A stretch of 57,013 nucleotides of DNA from Nitrosomonas sp. (GCA_008015595.1 SSFW01000153.1:1-57013); one strand, 5' to 3'; counted from the stretch's first letter, positions 32,206 through 41,431 are shown. Translations and numbers: made by a program. The notes: generated by a model from the letters alone, not told the origin.

Positions 32206-32699
32206 ATGCCAATCAAATACAGTGCCGTTCTCATTGTCTTTTGTTGTCTCGTGGTTGGTTGTAGTTCAGTCAGTCAAAAAGAACGAAGCTCAAAACAAGA
32301 CGAACACCTGATTCGAGCATTCAAACTGATTCGCGTGGTGTAAAGGGCAAGTTATATGCCAAATACCGCCAATGGGAAGGCGTTCCTTATCAATGGGGAG
32401 GACTAAGTCGCAGCGGGATTGATTGTTCCGGTTTTGTGCACGTGGTTTACAAGCGAGAATTAGGTAAAATTCTTCCTCGAACGACTGAGCTCCAGGCGAG
32501 AGCGGGTCGGCATGTAGATATCAATTCATTGAAAGCAGGGGATTTGGTTTTTTTTAGAATCGGTAATAACACACGGCATGTTGGAATTTATCTCGAGAAT
32601 CGGAGGTTCATGCATGCTTCTCGGAGCCGGGGTGTTACCATTTCACAATTAGATCATCGCTATTGGAAATCCCGCTATTGGAAATCAGTGAGGGTCTAG
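32206..32699 (+). pseudogene. NlpC/P60-family lipoprotein, apparently frameshifted
   Basis: Lipoprotein signal MPIKYSAVLIVFCCLVVGCSS in frame of 32206, catalytic domain GVPYQWGGLSRSGIDCSGFVHVVYKRELGK...GDLVFFRIGNNTRHVGIYLENRRFMHAS in the frame of 32436; a one-frame change is needed to join them. Confidence 0.75.
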
Positions 32700-32760
32700 T
32701 TGGCTGATGAATATAACAGACGGACAAAGTTTACAATAAATACTGACAGAGGCAGTAACC

Positions 32761-33405
32761 TCATTGAGTGGTTTTCTGATTTCTAATAAAGAAATAGATT
32801 AGGCCACTTGCAATCGCTGCAAAGAAACACCAAACCGAAGCAAAGGTTTGCTGGTAGAAAAAGAATGCAACAAAAAAACCGAGGGTAATGATCATCCCTG
32901 TTAGATTCAACAATTTTCTGCTTGATAAAATAAAGGGTGTGCAAGTAGCAAATAAATACATGGCAAGAACAAATTGCTGGCCTTCGACTTGATGCGCATA
33001 ATGAATACTATGGGTGATAATGCTCGCTACAATCGGTTCCTGAATTATTCCAATAATCGTATATGCAGCAAGGCCTACCCCTGCTAATAGCATTGAAGCT
33101 ATGACTCGCTTGGTTTGACTATCCGTTTCTTCTCGATAAATTGCAAACGGCGCGTAAACCGGCCAAATAACCCCAATAAAAATCCCATATAAACCAGCTA
33201 ACCAATTAGAAGCTTGTGCAAGCGCAAGTTCAGGATTTTGCAGCACCACCCAGAGCAAGCCCTCGGTAAGTTGCTGCAATGCAAAAATGAGCGGAATGCT
33301 TGCAACAAAAATGTCTTTTCTAGCTTTAATTTGCCTAATTGCACTGATACCAATGATAGAGAGTGTCCCACTCACGATGAAACTTGCTTCAGCTGAAAAG
33401 CACAT
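32761..33405 (-). CDS. Multi-pass membrane protein, DUF6629-like
   Basis: MCFSAEASFIVSGTLSIIGISAIRQIK... FALQQLTEGLLWV pattern and seven or so hydrophobic helices. Confidence 0.65.
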   Translation of the reverse strand: MCFSAEASFIVSGTLSIIGISAIRQIKARKDIFVASIPLIFALQQLTEGLLWVVLQNPELALAQASNWLAGLYGIFIGVIWPVYAPFAIYREETDSQTKRVIASMLLAGVGLAAYTIIGIIQEPIVASIITHSIHYAHQVEGQQFVLAMYLFATCTPFILSSRKLLNLTGMIITLGFFVAFFFYQQTFASVWCFFAAIASGLIYFFIRNQKTTQ

Positions 33406-33529
33406 AATAAAAGTGTTATTGAAAAAAATTCTTTAATTATTCAGAAGTTTCTGAAATGTACATATAAAGAAATAAAAGCTTATGATTAAGACTCCTTTCC
33501 ACTGCTAATAGGGTAAGTAAAAACTTAGA

Positions 33530-36500
33530 TTAATTTAGGGGTACAAACTTATAGGTATTATCTTCCTTCTTAACTTCAACTAGATATGCAGAGCTATTAA
33601 GCCTTTCTCCATTTTTCTTATCAAATTCGATCTCTCCAGTAATTCCTAACATTTTATTATTTGGGTTTGAAATTATGTGTTGTAAATTATCTCGGTCTAC
33701 GGAATTACCAAGCTTACCAAGCTGTTTTATCCCATTGATAACTAGCTGAGTGGCGTCATAAGCCAAAGCAGTTCTCCAGGTTACTCCGTTCATACTTCTC
33801 CATAACTCATTAGCTTTATTGATAAAATTTTTGTTTACATCATTATTATGTGAACTTGCATGCCAATAAACAGGCAAAATCATATCTTCAACTGCTTCAC
33901 CCCCTAGCAAAAGAGTATTTTGGTTATATAAAGTTGGGCTAGCGTACAACTTGAGTTTAGGTTTTATATTTTTATTTTCCATTGCCATATTGATTGCATC
34001 ATGAATTGTATTCACGTGAGGAGCTAAAATTAAACTACTAATTCCATTAGTTCTTATATTTTGATCGGTAAGTATTCCTGGAATGGGATCAGGTTTATGG
34101 AAATCACAATCTATATCTGAAAAGGCATTCTTATATTGACTTGTATGAGATAAATTTTTAAAGCGTACTTGATCGTGAGCATTAGAGTCATAGCAAAGAA
34201 GAATTTTTTTATCACCTACAATAGGAATTTTTTCAAATAATTTAGTGATTAAATGACTGACATCAAAAGCAAGTGAATAAACAAAATTTTTGCCACCATT
34301 CTTATTTTTTTCAATTTTATCAAAATCAAGCGCAAAGCTTGTTGGAGAGATCATTAGCATCTTATTTTTTTGATAAATTTCTATTAAGTCATTTGATACA
34401 TTACTGGCATTATGTCCTATGACAGCTAAAATCTCGGGTTTGTCCTTAATTACATAGTTAATAATTTTTTTTGCTTTTTCTGATTCATTATCATCATTTG
34501 CTAAACTTATAAAGAGAGCTGGGTTTGAACATGCTTCGAGTGCTGGCTCTTTCTCGCATTTTTCCCAATTAGGATTGAATTCATGCTGTGCTTGTGCCAC
34601 ACCTCGCAGTATTTCTTGGGCGATAATTGGATTTTTCTCCATTGGGGCACTAACAATAATTTCGAAATATTTTGTATCGTGCCCACGTAATTTAATGTTG
34701 CTGTTGTGCCAGTAGATTAAGGCCTCGGGGTCGTCTAGCAGCTTATAAGATTTTTCGAATGCATCACTAGCTTGCTCGAAGTTTTCTTTATTGACATACT
34801 GAACACCAGATCTTTTAAGGTAATGTGTTTTTATAAAAGAACGTTCTCCTTCACTAATCATTTCTTTTGCTTCATCTTTTAGGTGATCCTGATATAGACA
34901 TGCAGCCCCAAAAGATAAAAATACAAATCCTATAAGTGGGTATACATAAGTTATCTTATTATCTCGACGCTTTTTAGCGTTTGCAAAATTAATTACTAAT
35001 TGCGATAGCGGGTAATTTTCTTTTTCAAAATCTTTTATTTTTTTATAATGATCCCCATTCGGGAGGGATTTTGACCTATAACCTTTCTCAGCCCAGCTTC
35101 TGGCATCTTTCTCAAATCTATCCTGATCTTCGATAAAACTCTTGTGATTTTTCAGTACTACAGTTGGTACCCATTCCCAATGTCGTATAAGTGCTTCATG
35201 AATAACCTCTATAGTTGTATCATCATTTATATGATTAGCAGATTTAGATTCATTATTAGCAGGTGCAGATTGATTGTTAGCTTGCTTTGGCGAATTGATT
35301 ACGATTAGTCGGAAATCAGCGCTTGCTAATTTTTCAACGATTGGCCAGAATTTTCTTAATGATGAACCACTCGCTATGCGAGGCATAATGGCTGTATGTT
35401 CATTCTTGAATAATAGTGATGAGAAAATTTTTTCAGCTATAACTTGCTCTTTATTTTCTAATTTCCCTAATACGTTTGACGCGTGAAAAGTTATTACTGT
35501 TCTACTGTTCATGCTGTCGTAGTCTTTTATGGTGATTTCATAGTCATCTTCCGCTCTTTTCTTTGACCAGTTTTCAAATATCATCCATAAGGAAAGTTCA
35601 AGTAAAGCTATGCTTTGAGGGGTTGATTTTTCCTTTACTTCAGTAATTAATTTTTTAACTAGTCTATCGCTGACTCTAAATGAGCATGCTACTGCAGGCT
35701 TTACAATAATGTCTTTGAGCTCAGGATCCTTTATTTGAGGAAGCAAAGATTCATTATCAGAAAAGTTTTTATATATTTCAGGGTATTTGAGAAAAATAGA
35801 GTCATCAAGGCTAGATTTTTTCAGAGTGATTACAAAAAAAATTTTCCCAAATTTTTTTGAAGAGTTAATTGCTAATAATAAGCAATTAACAAATGAGCTG
35901 CAGGTTTCATCTTCAATGTTTGAATAAAATATTTCATCGAATTGATCGATGATGATCATCAGGTTTTGATCTTTGCTTATTGCTGTTCGAATACTTTTTA
36001 AATTTTCTTCTATTGATTTAGGATCTCTTTGAAGCTCATCTGCTAAATCTATCGGGCTATTTGAATATTTTTCAATTAATGGAGATAGTGCGTAGGCGAT
36101 TTCTTTGAATGGATGGATTCTGGGACGAAAATAAGTAAATTGCCATTTATCTTTTTGTTTATCTGAGAGCGAAGGTACTATTCCCGCCAGAACTACAGAT
36201 GATTTCCCACTACCTGAAGGACCTGTAATGACGGTGAGTGTTTTTTTATGATCTACAATTCTTTTGATAATCTTATCAATAAAGTCTTCTCTACCAAAAA
36301 AAAGCTTTTTATTTTCTGGACCGTAATGAGATAGATTTAAATATGGATTAACTACTTTCCTAGCTTTGTTACTTTTCAATTCTGGTGTTGGATTTTCGTA
36401 GTTAATAATTTTTAGAATAGGCCATTTTTGCTTAACAGCATCTAGAATAGCTGCTGGAAGATCTTTATCGCACTCGAGTCTTTGTATGAATCGGATGCTT

Positions 36501-36817
36501 TCTGGAATTAAAATTTCTTGCACATCATTATTCTTATCTATGACAGGAATGATTCGATTATCCAAATTCTTCCAATGTTTTATCGCAAATTCTATTTCTT
36601 TATGAACCCAACTATTTTCTGACACTGAATCAGGTGTTATTAAAATAATTAAACGATCGCTATGCTTTATTGCTTCTTCAAGTTGATCTGGAAATTTTTG
36701 TCCTAACTCCAATTTTTCTTTATCGAGGAAAACATCATAGTGATTTTTTTTTAGGAGATCATAGATTTGCCAAATAATCTGGGTTTGTTTGCTTGAGTAA
36801 GAAATAAATATTTTCAT
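33530..36817 (-). CDS. TIR domain - nSTAND NTPase - TM helix - periplasmic-binding-protein-like (Peripla_BP_6-type) fusion protein
   Basis: Residues ~1-135 TIR (MKIFISYSSKQT..., SENSWVHKEIE with candidate catalytic Glu74); ~165-610 nSTAND (GREDFIDKII, GPSGSGKSS at 199-207, IIIDQFDEI at 288-296, EVIHEALIRHWEW at 537-549); KKRRDNK then TM at ~622-643; ~717-1090 PBP-like (IIVSAPMEKNPIIAQEILRGVAQAQHEFN, AVIGHNASNVSNDLIEIYQKNKMLMISPTS, GITGEIEFDKKNGER). Confidence 0.85.
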   Translation of the reverse strand: MKIFISYSSKQTQIIWQIYDLLKKNHYDVFLDKEKLELGQKFPDQLEEAIKHSDRLIILITPDSVSENSWVHKEIEFAIKHWKNLDNRIIPVIDKNNDVQEILIPESIRFIQRLECDKDLPAAILDAVKQKWPILKIINYENPTPELKSNKARKVVNPYLNLSHYGPENKKLFFGREDFIDKIIKRIVDHKKTLTVITGPSGSGKSSVVLAGIVPSLSDKQKDKWQFTYFRPRIHPFKEIAYALSPLIEKYSNSPIDLADELQRDPKSIEENLKSIRTAISKDQNLMIIIDQFDEIFYSNIEDETCSSFVNCLLLAINSSKKFGKIFFVITLKKSSLDDSIFLKYPEIYKNFSDNESLLPQIKDPELKDIIVKPAVACSFRVSDRLVKKLITEVKEKSTPQSIALLELSLWMIFENWSKKRAEDDYEITIKDYDSMNSRTVITFHASNVLGKLENKEQVIAEKIFSSLLFKNEHTAIMPRIASGSSLRKFWPIVEKLASADFRLIVINSPKQANNQSAPANNESKSANHINDDTTIEVIHEALIRHWEWVPTVVLKNHKSFIEDQDRFEKDARSWAEKGYRSKSLPNGDHYKKIKDFEKENYPLSQLVINFANAKKRRDNKITYVYPLIGFVFLSFGAACLYQDHLKDEAKEMISEGERSFIKTHYLKRSGVQYVNKENFEQASDAFEKSYKLLDDPEALIYWHNSNIKLRGHDTKYFEIIVSAPMEKNPIIAQEILRGVAQAQHEFNPNWEKCEKEPALEACSNPALFISLANDDNESEKAKKIINYVIKDKPEILAVIGHNASNVSNDLIEIYQKNKMLMISPTSFALDFDKIEKNKNGGKNFVYSLAFDVSHLITKLFEKIPIVGDKKILLCYDSNAHDQVRFKNLSHTSQYKNAFSDIDCDFHKPDPIPGILTDQNIRTNGISSLILAPHVNTIHDAINMAMENKNIKPKLKLYASPTLYNQNTLLLGGEAVEDMILPVYWHASSHNNDVNKNFINKANELWRSMNGVTWRTALAYDATQLVINGIKQLGKLGNSVDRDNLQHIISNPNNKMLGITGEIEFDKKNGERLNSSAYLVEVKKEDNTYKFVPLN

Positions 36818-36880
36818 TATTTTTTTAGGAGCTAGCTAACATAGACTATTGATTTAAAGCTTGGAGTTTTTTTACTGATA

Positions 36881-36917
36881 AAGACAGTTTGTTGTATGTA
36901 GCACAACAAACTGTCTT
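36881..36917. repeat. Perfect 15-bp inverted repeat between haloperoxidase and TIR-nSTAND genes
   Basis: AAGACAGTTTGTTGT (36881-36895) - 7-nt loop - ACAACAAACTGTCTT (36903-36917). No obvious T-tract next to the stem. Confidence 0.85.
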
Positions 36918-36982
36918 CTATTGTTGTAGTTTCAAGTCATTTTAAATATTTAATTAAATTGATTGACTTGATAATTATAGGC

Positions 36983-38422
36983 TTATACCGTAGATTTAGT
37001 CATACCATTCGAATAAATATCTTCCGCTATGGTTAATCCAAGATCAACCCCGCCAGTTTTTTGATCAAAGATTGGGTTGTTTGCACTATCAACCTTAAAA
37101 GCATCAAATACCCAATGTACGCCTAGATATACTCGGCTACGTCCATTTTCTTCGATCATTTGCCAAAGACCGCCCGGGAAATTGCGAACATGTCGAGGTC
37201 TAACCGTTCCTTTATTGTCTTTATTAACTCCGTTCATTTCTTCTGAAACAAAAGTCAATCCTTGAAATAAATTGTCAGAGTTGCGATCTCCTGGAGTAAC
37301 ACCATAGAAAAGGCGAGTCATGTGGAATGCTGCTGCACCAAACGTTGCGTGGCCTGATGGATAAGCTGGGAATGGGGGGGTAAAGTTCTTTTTCGATGAA
37401 TTGGTACTTGGTGCACCTAATGGTAACCAAAGGCTGTGGCAATCATTATCAATATTATTGTTGCCAATACCTGATGGTCCCATTGATGGATCATGTTCGC
37501 GAATACCCAAAACAGGGCGCCATAAATTGTGAATATACTTTTGTTCCCACGCGAGAATACCCGCATCGGCCATGGCAACGTTAACCATCGCAAATAGACG
37601 AGCATTTTCTAGGGGTGTATTTAAAGCACTCGTGTTGGGATTAGGTTTGTTGAGTGCAATTTCACGGATGATTTGATTATAGAGTCGTGGCGGTGTACCC
37701 AAACCGGAAGCGCCATCATAGCCCCAATAAAGCCCAATTAGAGTTTGATCAACTGTTCGGCGCGTGACAGGGGGGACGCTTAGTGATACAGCAGGTACGG
37801 TTGCCATTAATTCGGGGGCAATGCCTTTACTACGAACTTCGCGGAGTGCATTTGTGTAACTGGTATCGCCAGGTTGTGGCGGTGAGTTCAGTCCATGCCT
37901 GACTGTTACAGCAAAGCATTTTGATGCTGCTCCATAATATGGGGCATGATAGCCTTGATCTGGATCGTCTGGATCAGGACGATGCTTGCCACGCGCCATG
38001 GATGGGATGTATCCATCTGCTTTTGCATTAGGATCATTTTTACGATCATTTAATATCGCTAGCGCAACTGTTCTGCCATAGTTGAAGCCTTCATCAAAAC
38101 TTGGATTTGGCAGACTTACTGCTGATAAGCTAGTATCAAAGAAGTCTTGTTGACTTGGAAAGAGATTTAGTAATGTTGTATAGGCTGCACCTGCCACAGC
38201 AGCATCTGCAGATGCTGCTGGATTTGGAACCGGGAGTCCAGTTAAATAATGAGGAAAGCTTGGGTTATTTGCGACCCCAGCTAAGGCATCATACATCGCT
38301 AAATGTACAATCGCTAAGGCTCTAGAGCTTAGCGTGGGACCTGTCTGTTCATTTTTACCATTTGTGTGACTTATTCGGTTTGCCTCTAATGAGACATCAT
38401 TCCAATAAAGGATTGCATCCAT
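36983..38422 (-). CDS. Vanadium-dependent haloperoxidase (PAP2-like superfamily)
   Basis: Complete signature: KYIHNLWRP (Kx6RP), YPSGH, SRVYLGVH (SRx5H). Confidence 0.9.
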   Translation of the reverse strand: MDAILYWNDVSLEANRISHTNGKNEQTGPTLSSRALAIVHLAMYDALAGVANNPSFPHYLTGLPVPNPAASADAAVAGAAYTTLLNLFPSQQDFFDTSLSAVSLPNPSFDEGFNYGRTVALAILNDRKNDPNAKADGYIPSMARGKHRPDPDDPDQGYHAPYYGAASKCFAVTVRHGLNSPPQPGDTSYTNALREVRSKGIAPELMATVPAVSLSVPPVTRRTVDQTLIGLYWGYDGASGLGTPPRLYNQIIREIALNKPNPNTSALNTPLENARLFAMVNVAMADAGILAWEQKYIHNLWRPVLGIREHDPSMGPSGIGNNNIDNDCHSLWLPLGAPSTNSSKKNFTPPFPAYPSGHATFGAAAFHMTRLFYGVTPGDRNSDNLFQGLTFVSEEMNGVNKDNKGTVRPRHVRNFPGGLWQMIEENGRSRVYLGVHWVFDAFKVDSANNPIFDQKTGGVDLGLTIAEDIYSNGMTKSTV

Positions 38423-38589
38423 TTTATTTCTCCAGTAGTAAGATAGTGAAATGTTTCAATTCATTGACACTGAAATCAATGCCCCAATGAACATTTGAAT
38501 GTTGGGGATAGCACTCATGGTAGAAGGACTGCGTTATGATTAATGTGCCTTTTCACACACCGGAGTAAGCTTGGAAATAAAAGTACTGA

Positions 38590-39267
38590 TTAAATGTTCC
38601 TAATCATGCCATCTTCAAGCTCAAGAATGCGATCTGCTACATCTGAAATTCGGTAATCGTGCGTGACCAGGAGTATCGTTGTTTGTGATTCCTTGGCTAG
38701 TTTTTTAAGGATACTAACCGCTTCATAGCCACTTTGTTTATCCAGCGATGCAGTCGGTTCATCGGCTAATACAATCTTAGGTTGTCCTACTAGAGCACGG
38801 GCGATCGAGACACGCTGTCTTTGCCCGCCCGAAAGTTGATCGGGTTTGTAATGAATTCTGTCACCAAGACCAACTGCAGTCAGCATGGCGATCGCTCGCT
38901 CTTGCCGTTGCTGTTCGGAGAGCTGGTTATTCATTTCCAACGTCATGCTGACATTTTGAAGCGCAGTTAATGACTTAAGCAAGTTGTGTTGCTGAAAGAT
39001 GAAGCCGATTTGTTGCCGAACTTTAACTCTAACCTGTTCACTACTTTGGATGAATTGCTGCCCGAGTACCACTACGCTACCGGTGAAGGCTTGTCTGAGT
39101 CCACCAATAATAGTCAAAAAGGTGGTTTTTCCTGAGCCGGATGGTCCCGTGATTAAAACAATTTCACCTTGTTGGATGGAGATTGTTATTTCCTTTAATA
39201 CGGGTTGTACTAAAGTACCGCTTCCAAAACTAAAGCTTAAATTCTGAACATCGATGGCAGTTTGCAT
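38590..39267 (-). CDS. devA: ABC transporter ATP-binding protein, DevA/LolD-like
   Basis: GPSGSGKTTFLTIIGGL, LSGGQRQRVSIARALV, ADEPTAS; followed upstream by DevC- and DevB-like genes. Start MQTAIDVQNLSFSFG at 39267. Confidence 0.88.
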   Translation of the reverse strand: MQTAIDVQNLSFSFGSGTLVQPVLKEITISIQQGEIVLITGPSGSGKTTFLTIIGGLRQAFTGSVVVLGQQFIQSSEQVRVKVRQQIGFIFQQHNLLKSLTALQNVSMTLEMNNQLSEQQRQERAIAMLTAVGLGDRIHYKPDQLSGGQRQRVSIARALVGQPKIVLADEPTASLDKQSGYEAVSILKKLAKESQTTILLVTHDYRISDVADRILELEDGMIRNI

Positions 39268-40436
39268 TAGAACATATCTGCCGGATCGGCATCTCTGAGT
39301 TTCCGAATCGCAATTAATCCGGCGATGAAACACATTGAAAGAATGAGCATCAGGACTGAGGTAGCCTTGGCTATCGTCATGGGCATCGGCATAAAAATTT
39401 GAGATTCAGCGAGATGATAAAGACCCAAGGAAAGCATTAACCCGGGTATAAACCCAAAAATAGCAAGCAGTAATGCCGAAGCAAACACCACTCGAATAAA
39501 ATAACCATGGGAGTATCCCATCGCTTTTAACGTGGCAAACTCATTGCGGTGATTCGCGATATCGGTGAAAAGAATTTGATAGACGATTACTAAACCGACA
39601 ACCCATCCCATGATCGTTCCAAAACCAAAAATAAAACCGATGGGTGCCATATTGGCCCAGTAATTCTTCTCAAATTGCAATAACTCTTGGTATGTGAAAA
39701 TGTTAATCGATTCATCTAGCAGCTTCTCAAGTTCACCCTTTACAGATGTCTGAGATGAACCTGGCGTTAATTTAATAATACCCACATCGATATTATCCAG
39801 GCTTCGTTTGGGAAAAATGCGCATAAAATTGAGATCGCTGGTGACTACATTTCCATCCGCTGCAAAAGAAACACCCATCCGAAACAAGCCGATAATCGCT
39901 ACTTTATAATCTTTGATTTCAGTCCAATTCTGATTGGCTGCGATTAACTGACCAATTGGTCCAAATTCAGGGCGTGAATATTCGTCGAATAGTACGGTAT
40001 CTTTTAGTTTTAACGCTTCTCGTTTGTTGTTGATCGCTTCAATACGAAATGATGTTGAATCTGGATCAAAGCCGTATACCATGAGTGTGCGCTTGACTTT
40101 GGTCTCGATATTCTTGAAAGGCGCTAATCCTAGATAAAGCGGGAATACATCTGCAACAGCCGGATTACCGAGTGCTCGCATTAACTCACTGCGTTTAAAT
40201 TCGATGGGTCGCCACATTGCTTCGCTTTGTTTATGCATTAAGAACAGATCGCCATCCAGTTTGACCGGTGCTGATGTTGCACTGGCATAGAGTGCATCCC
40301 GAAAGCCTAACTGCATGAAAACCAGTACGCAGGCAAACAATACACCACAAATCGCAACCATTAATTTAGTGCGATCAAAAATTAACTGGCGCCACGCAAG
40401 ACGCATTGGAAAATAAAGCCAGTTAGTGTAATTCAT
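39267..40436 (-). CDS. devC: ABC transporter permease, DevC-like (FtsX/MacB fold)
   Basis: 389 aa, N-terminal TM LAWRQLIFDRTKLMVAICGVLFACVLVFMQLGFRDALY, three C-terminal TMs, FATLKAMGYSHGYF. Confidence 0.85.
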   Translation of the reverse strand: MNYTNWLYFPMRLAWRQLIFDRTKLMVAICGVLFACVLVFMQLGFRDALYASATSAPVKLDGDLFLMHKQSEAMWRPIEFKRSELMRALGNPAVADVFPLYLGLAPFKNIETKVKRTLMVYGFDPDSTSFRIEAINNKREALKLKDTVLFDEYSRPEFGPIGQLIAANQNWTEIKDYKVAIIGLFRMGVSFAADGNVVTSDLNFMRIFPKRSLDNIDVGIIKLTPGSSQTSVKGELEKLLDESINIFTYQELLQFEKNYWANMAPIGFIFGFGTIMGWVVGLVIVYQILFTDIANHRNEFATLKAMGYSHGYFIRVVFASALLLAIFGFIPGLMLSLGLYHLAESQIFMPMPMTIAKATSVLMLILSMCFIAGLIAIRKLRDADPADMF

Positions 40437-41338
40437 GGCAGGATTTTTACTTTCACCTGCCGAAAAATTTGATGTTGTAAATCTTCAACCGCACTTGTTT
40501 CAAGCGTTAGACGAACTTCGATGATACGGTTGTCACGGTCTGAGAGGGGATCCGTATCATTGATATCATTTTTGCGAACCAGATAACCTAATTCTCTGAC
40601 TTCAGCGAGATAAGTATGCTCAAAACCAGCTCCACTGATGCAGCCGGTCTGGCCGACTCTGACTCGATGTAAATCGGTTTCATAGACCTCTGCAACAATA
40701 TCGAGCTGTGATAAATCAGCCATTTCCAATAAACCGCTATCACCGATTCGTTCACCGGATCTGCGATGGATCTTTAAAATGGTTCCATGAATCGGTGCAC
40801 GGATTAACGTGTTGTCTAATTCCGCTTGTGAAACTTTTAGCTCGGATTGAGCTTGATGAATCTCGGCTGCGAACCGGTTTAGATTGGCTAATGATTGCTC
40901 ATAAGCCATTTTTTTTGCCTCGATCTGAGAGATACTCACGGCAGCATCGGGCTGCAGGGATTGGTGACGTAAATGTTCTTTTTTATTGTAGGTATGTAAA
41001 GCTTGCTCTGCTACCCGTTGTGCTTCCAGCACTTTAATGCGCGCAGTCGCAGTTTCAACTTCAGCTTTTTTCTTACTGTGATCTGACAAAATTGCCAGTG
41101 TATCGCCCGACTTAACGTGATCGGATTCATTAATGAAGAGTTGTTCAACTCTGGCGCCTTGAGGGCCTGCATTGTGTGAGATTCTGATGACGCGAGATCG
41201 TGGTTCAATGCGCCCTAAAGCACCGACACCTTGATGAGTTGTTGACTGGCAACGCGACTCCTCTGCCAATACTTGATCATTGGGCTGCGTAAATAAAACG
41301 GTGAGTACTACAGCACTCAAAATTATTTTAACTGGCAC
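40433..41338 (-). CDS. devB: HlyD-family membrane fusion protein, DevB-like
   Basis: GALGRIEPRSRVIRIS, coiled coil, TLIRAPIHGTILKIHRRSGERIGDSGLLEMADLSQLDIVAEVYETDLHRVRVGQ. Confidence 0.86.
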   Translation of the reverse strand: MPVKIILSAVVLTVLFTQPNDQVLAEESRCQSTTHQGVGALGRIEPRSRVIRISHNAGPQGARVEQLFINESDHVKSGDTLAILSDHSKKKAEVETATARIKVLEAQRVAEQALHTYNKKEHLRHQSLQPDAAVSISQIEAKKMAYEQSLANLNRFAAEIHQAQSELKVSQAELDNTLIRAPIHGTILKIHRRSGERIGDSGLLEMADLSQLDIVAEVYETDLHRVRVGQTGCISGAGFEHTYLAEVRELGYLVRKNDINDTDPLSDRDNRIIEVRLTLETSAVEDLQHQIFRQVKVKILP

Positions 41339-41431
41339 GCTTGTTTAAGTTTTCTTAGACAAATGACAAGCGCTCATTTTATCAAATCGTTTCCCTGATT
41401 AACTTATTGCAGGATCAAATGGATTGATGCT

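Noticed and set aside
32436-32699. 87-aa GTG-start ORF as a complete NlpC/P60 protein
   Set aside because: Lacks the catalytic Cys region (GIDCSGFV) that lies just upstream in the same open frame, so the start is artefactual.
36817-36983. Haloperoxidase and TIR-nSTAND gene as one defence operon
   Set aside because: They share a strand but are separated by 165 bp containing a strong hairpin; no sequence evidence for functional linkage.
38480-38505. CCCCAA...TTGGGG hairpin between DevA-like and haloperoxidase genes
   Set aside because: Only a 6-bp stem with a long loop and no T-tract; too weak to call a terminator.
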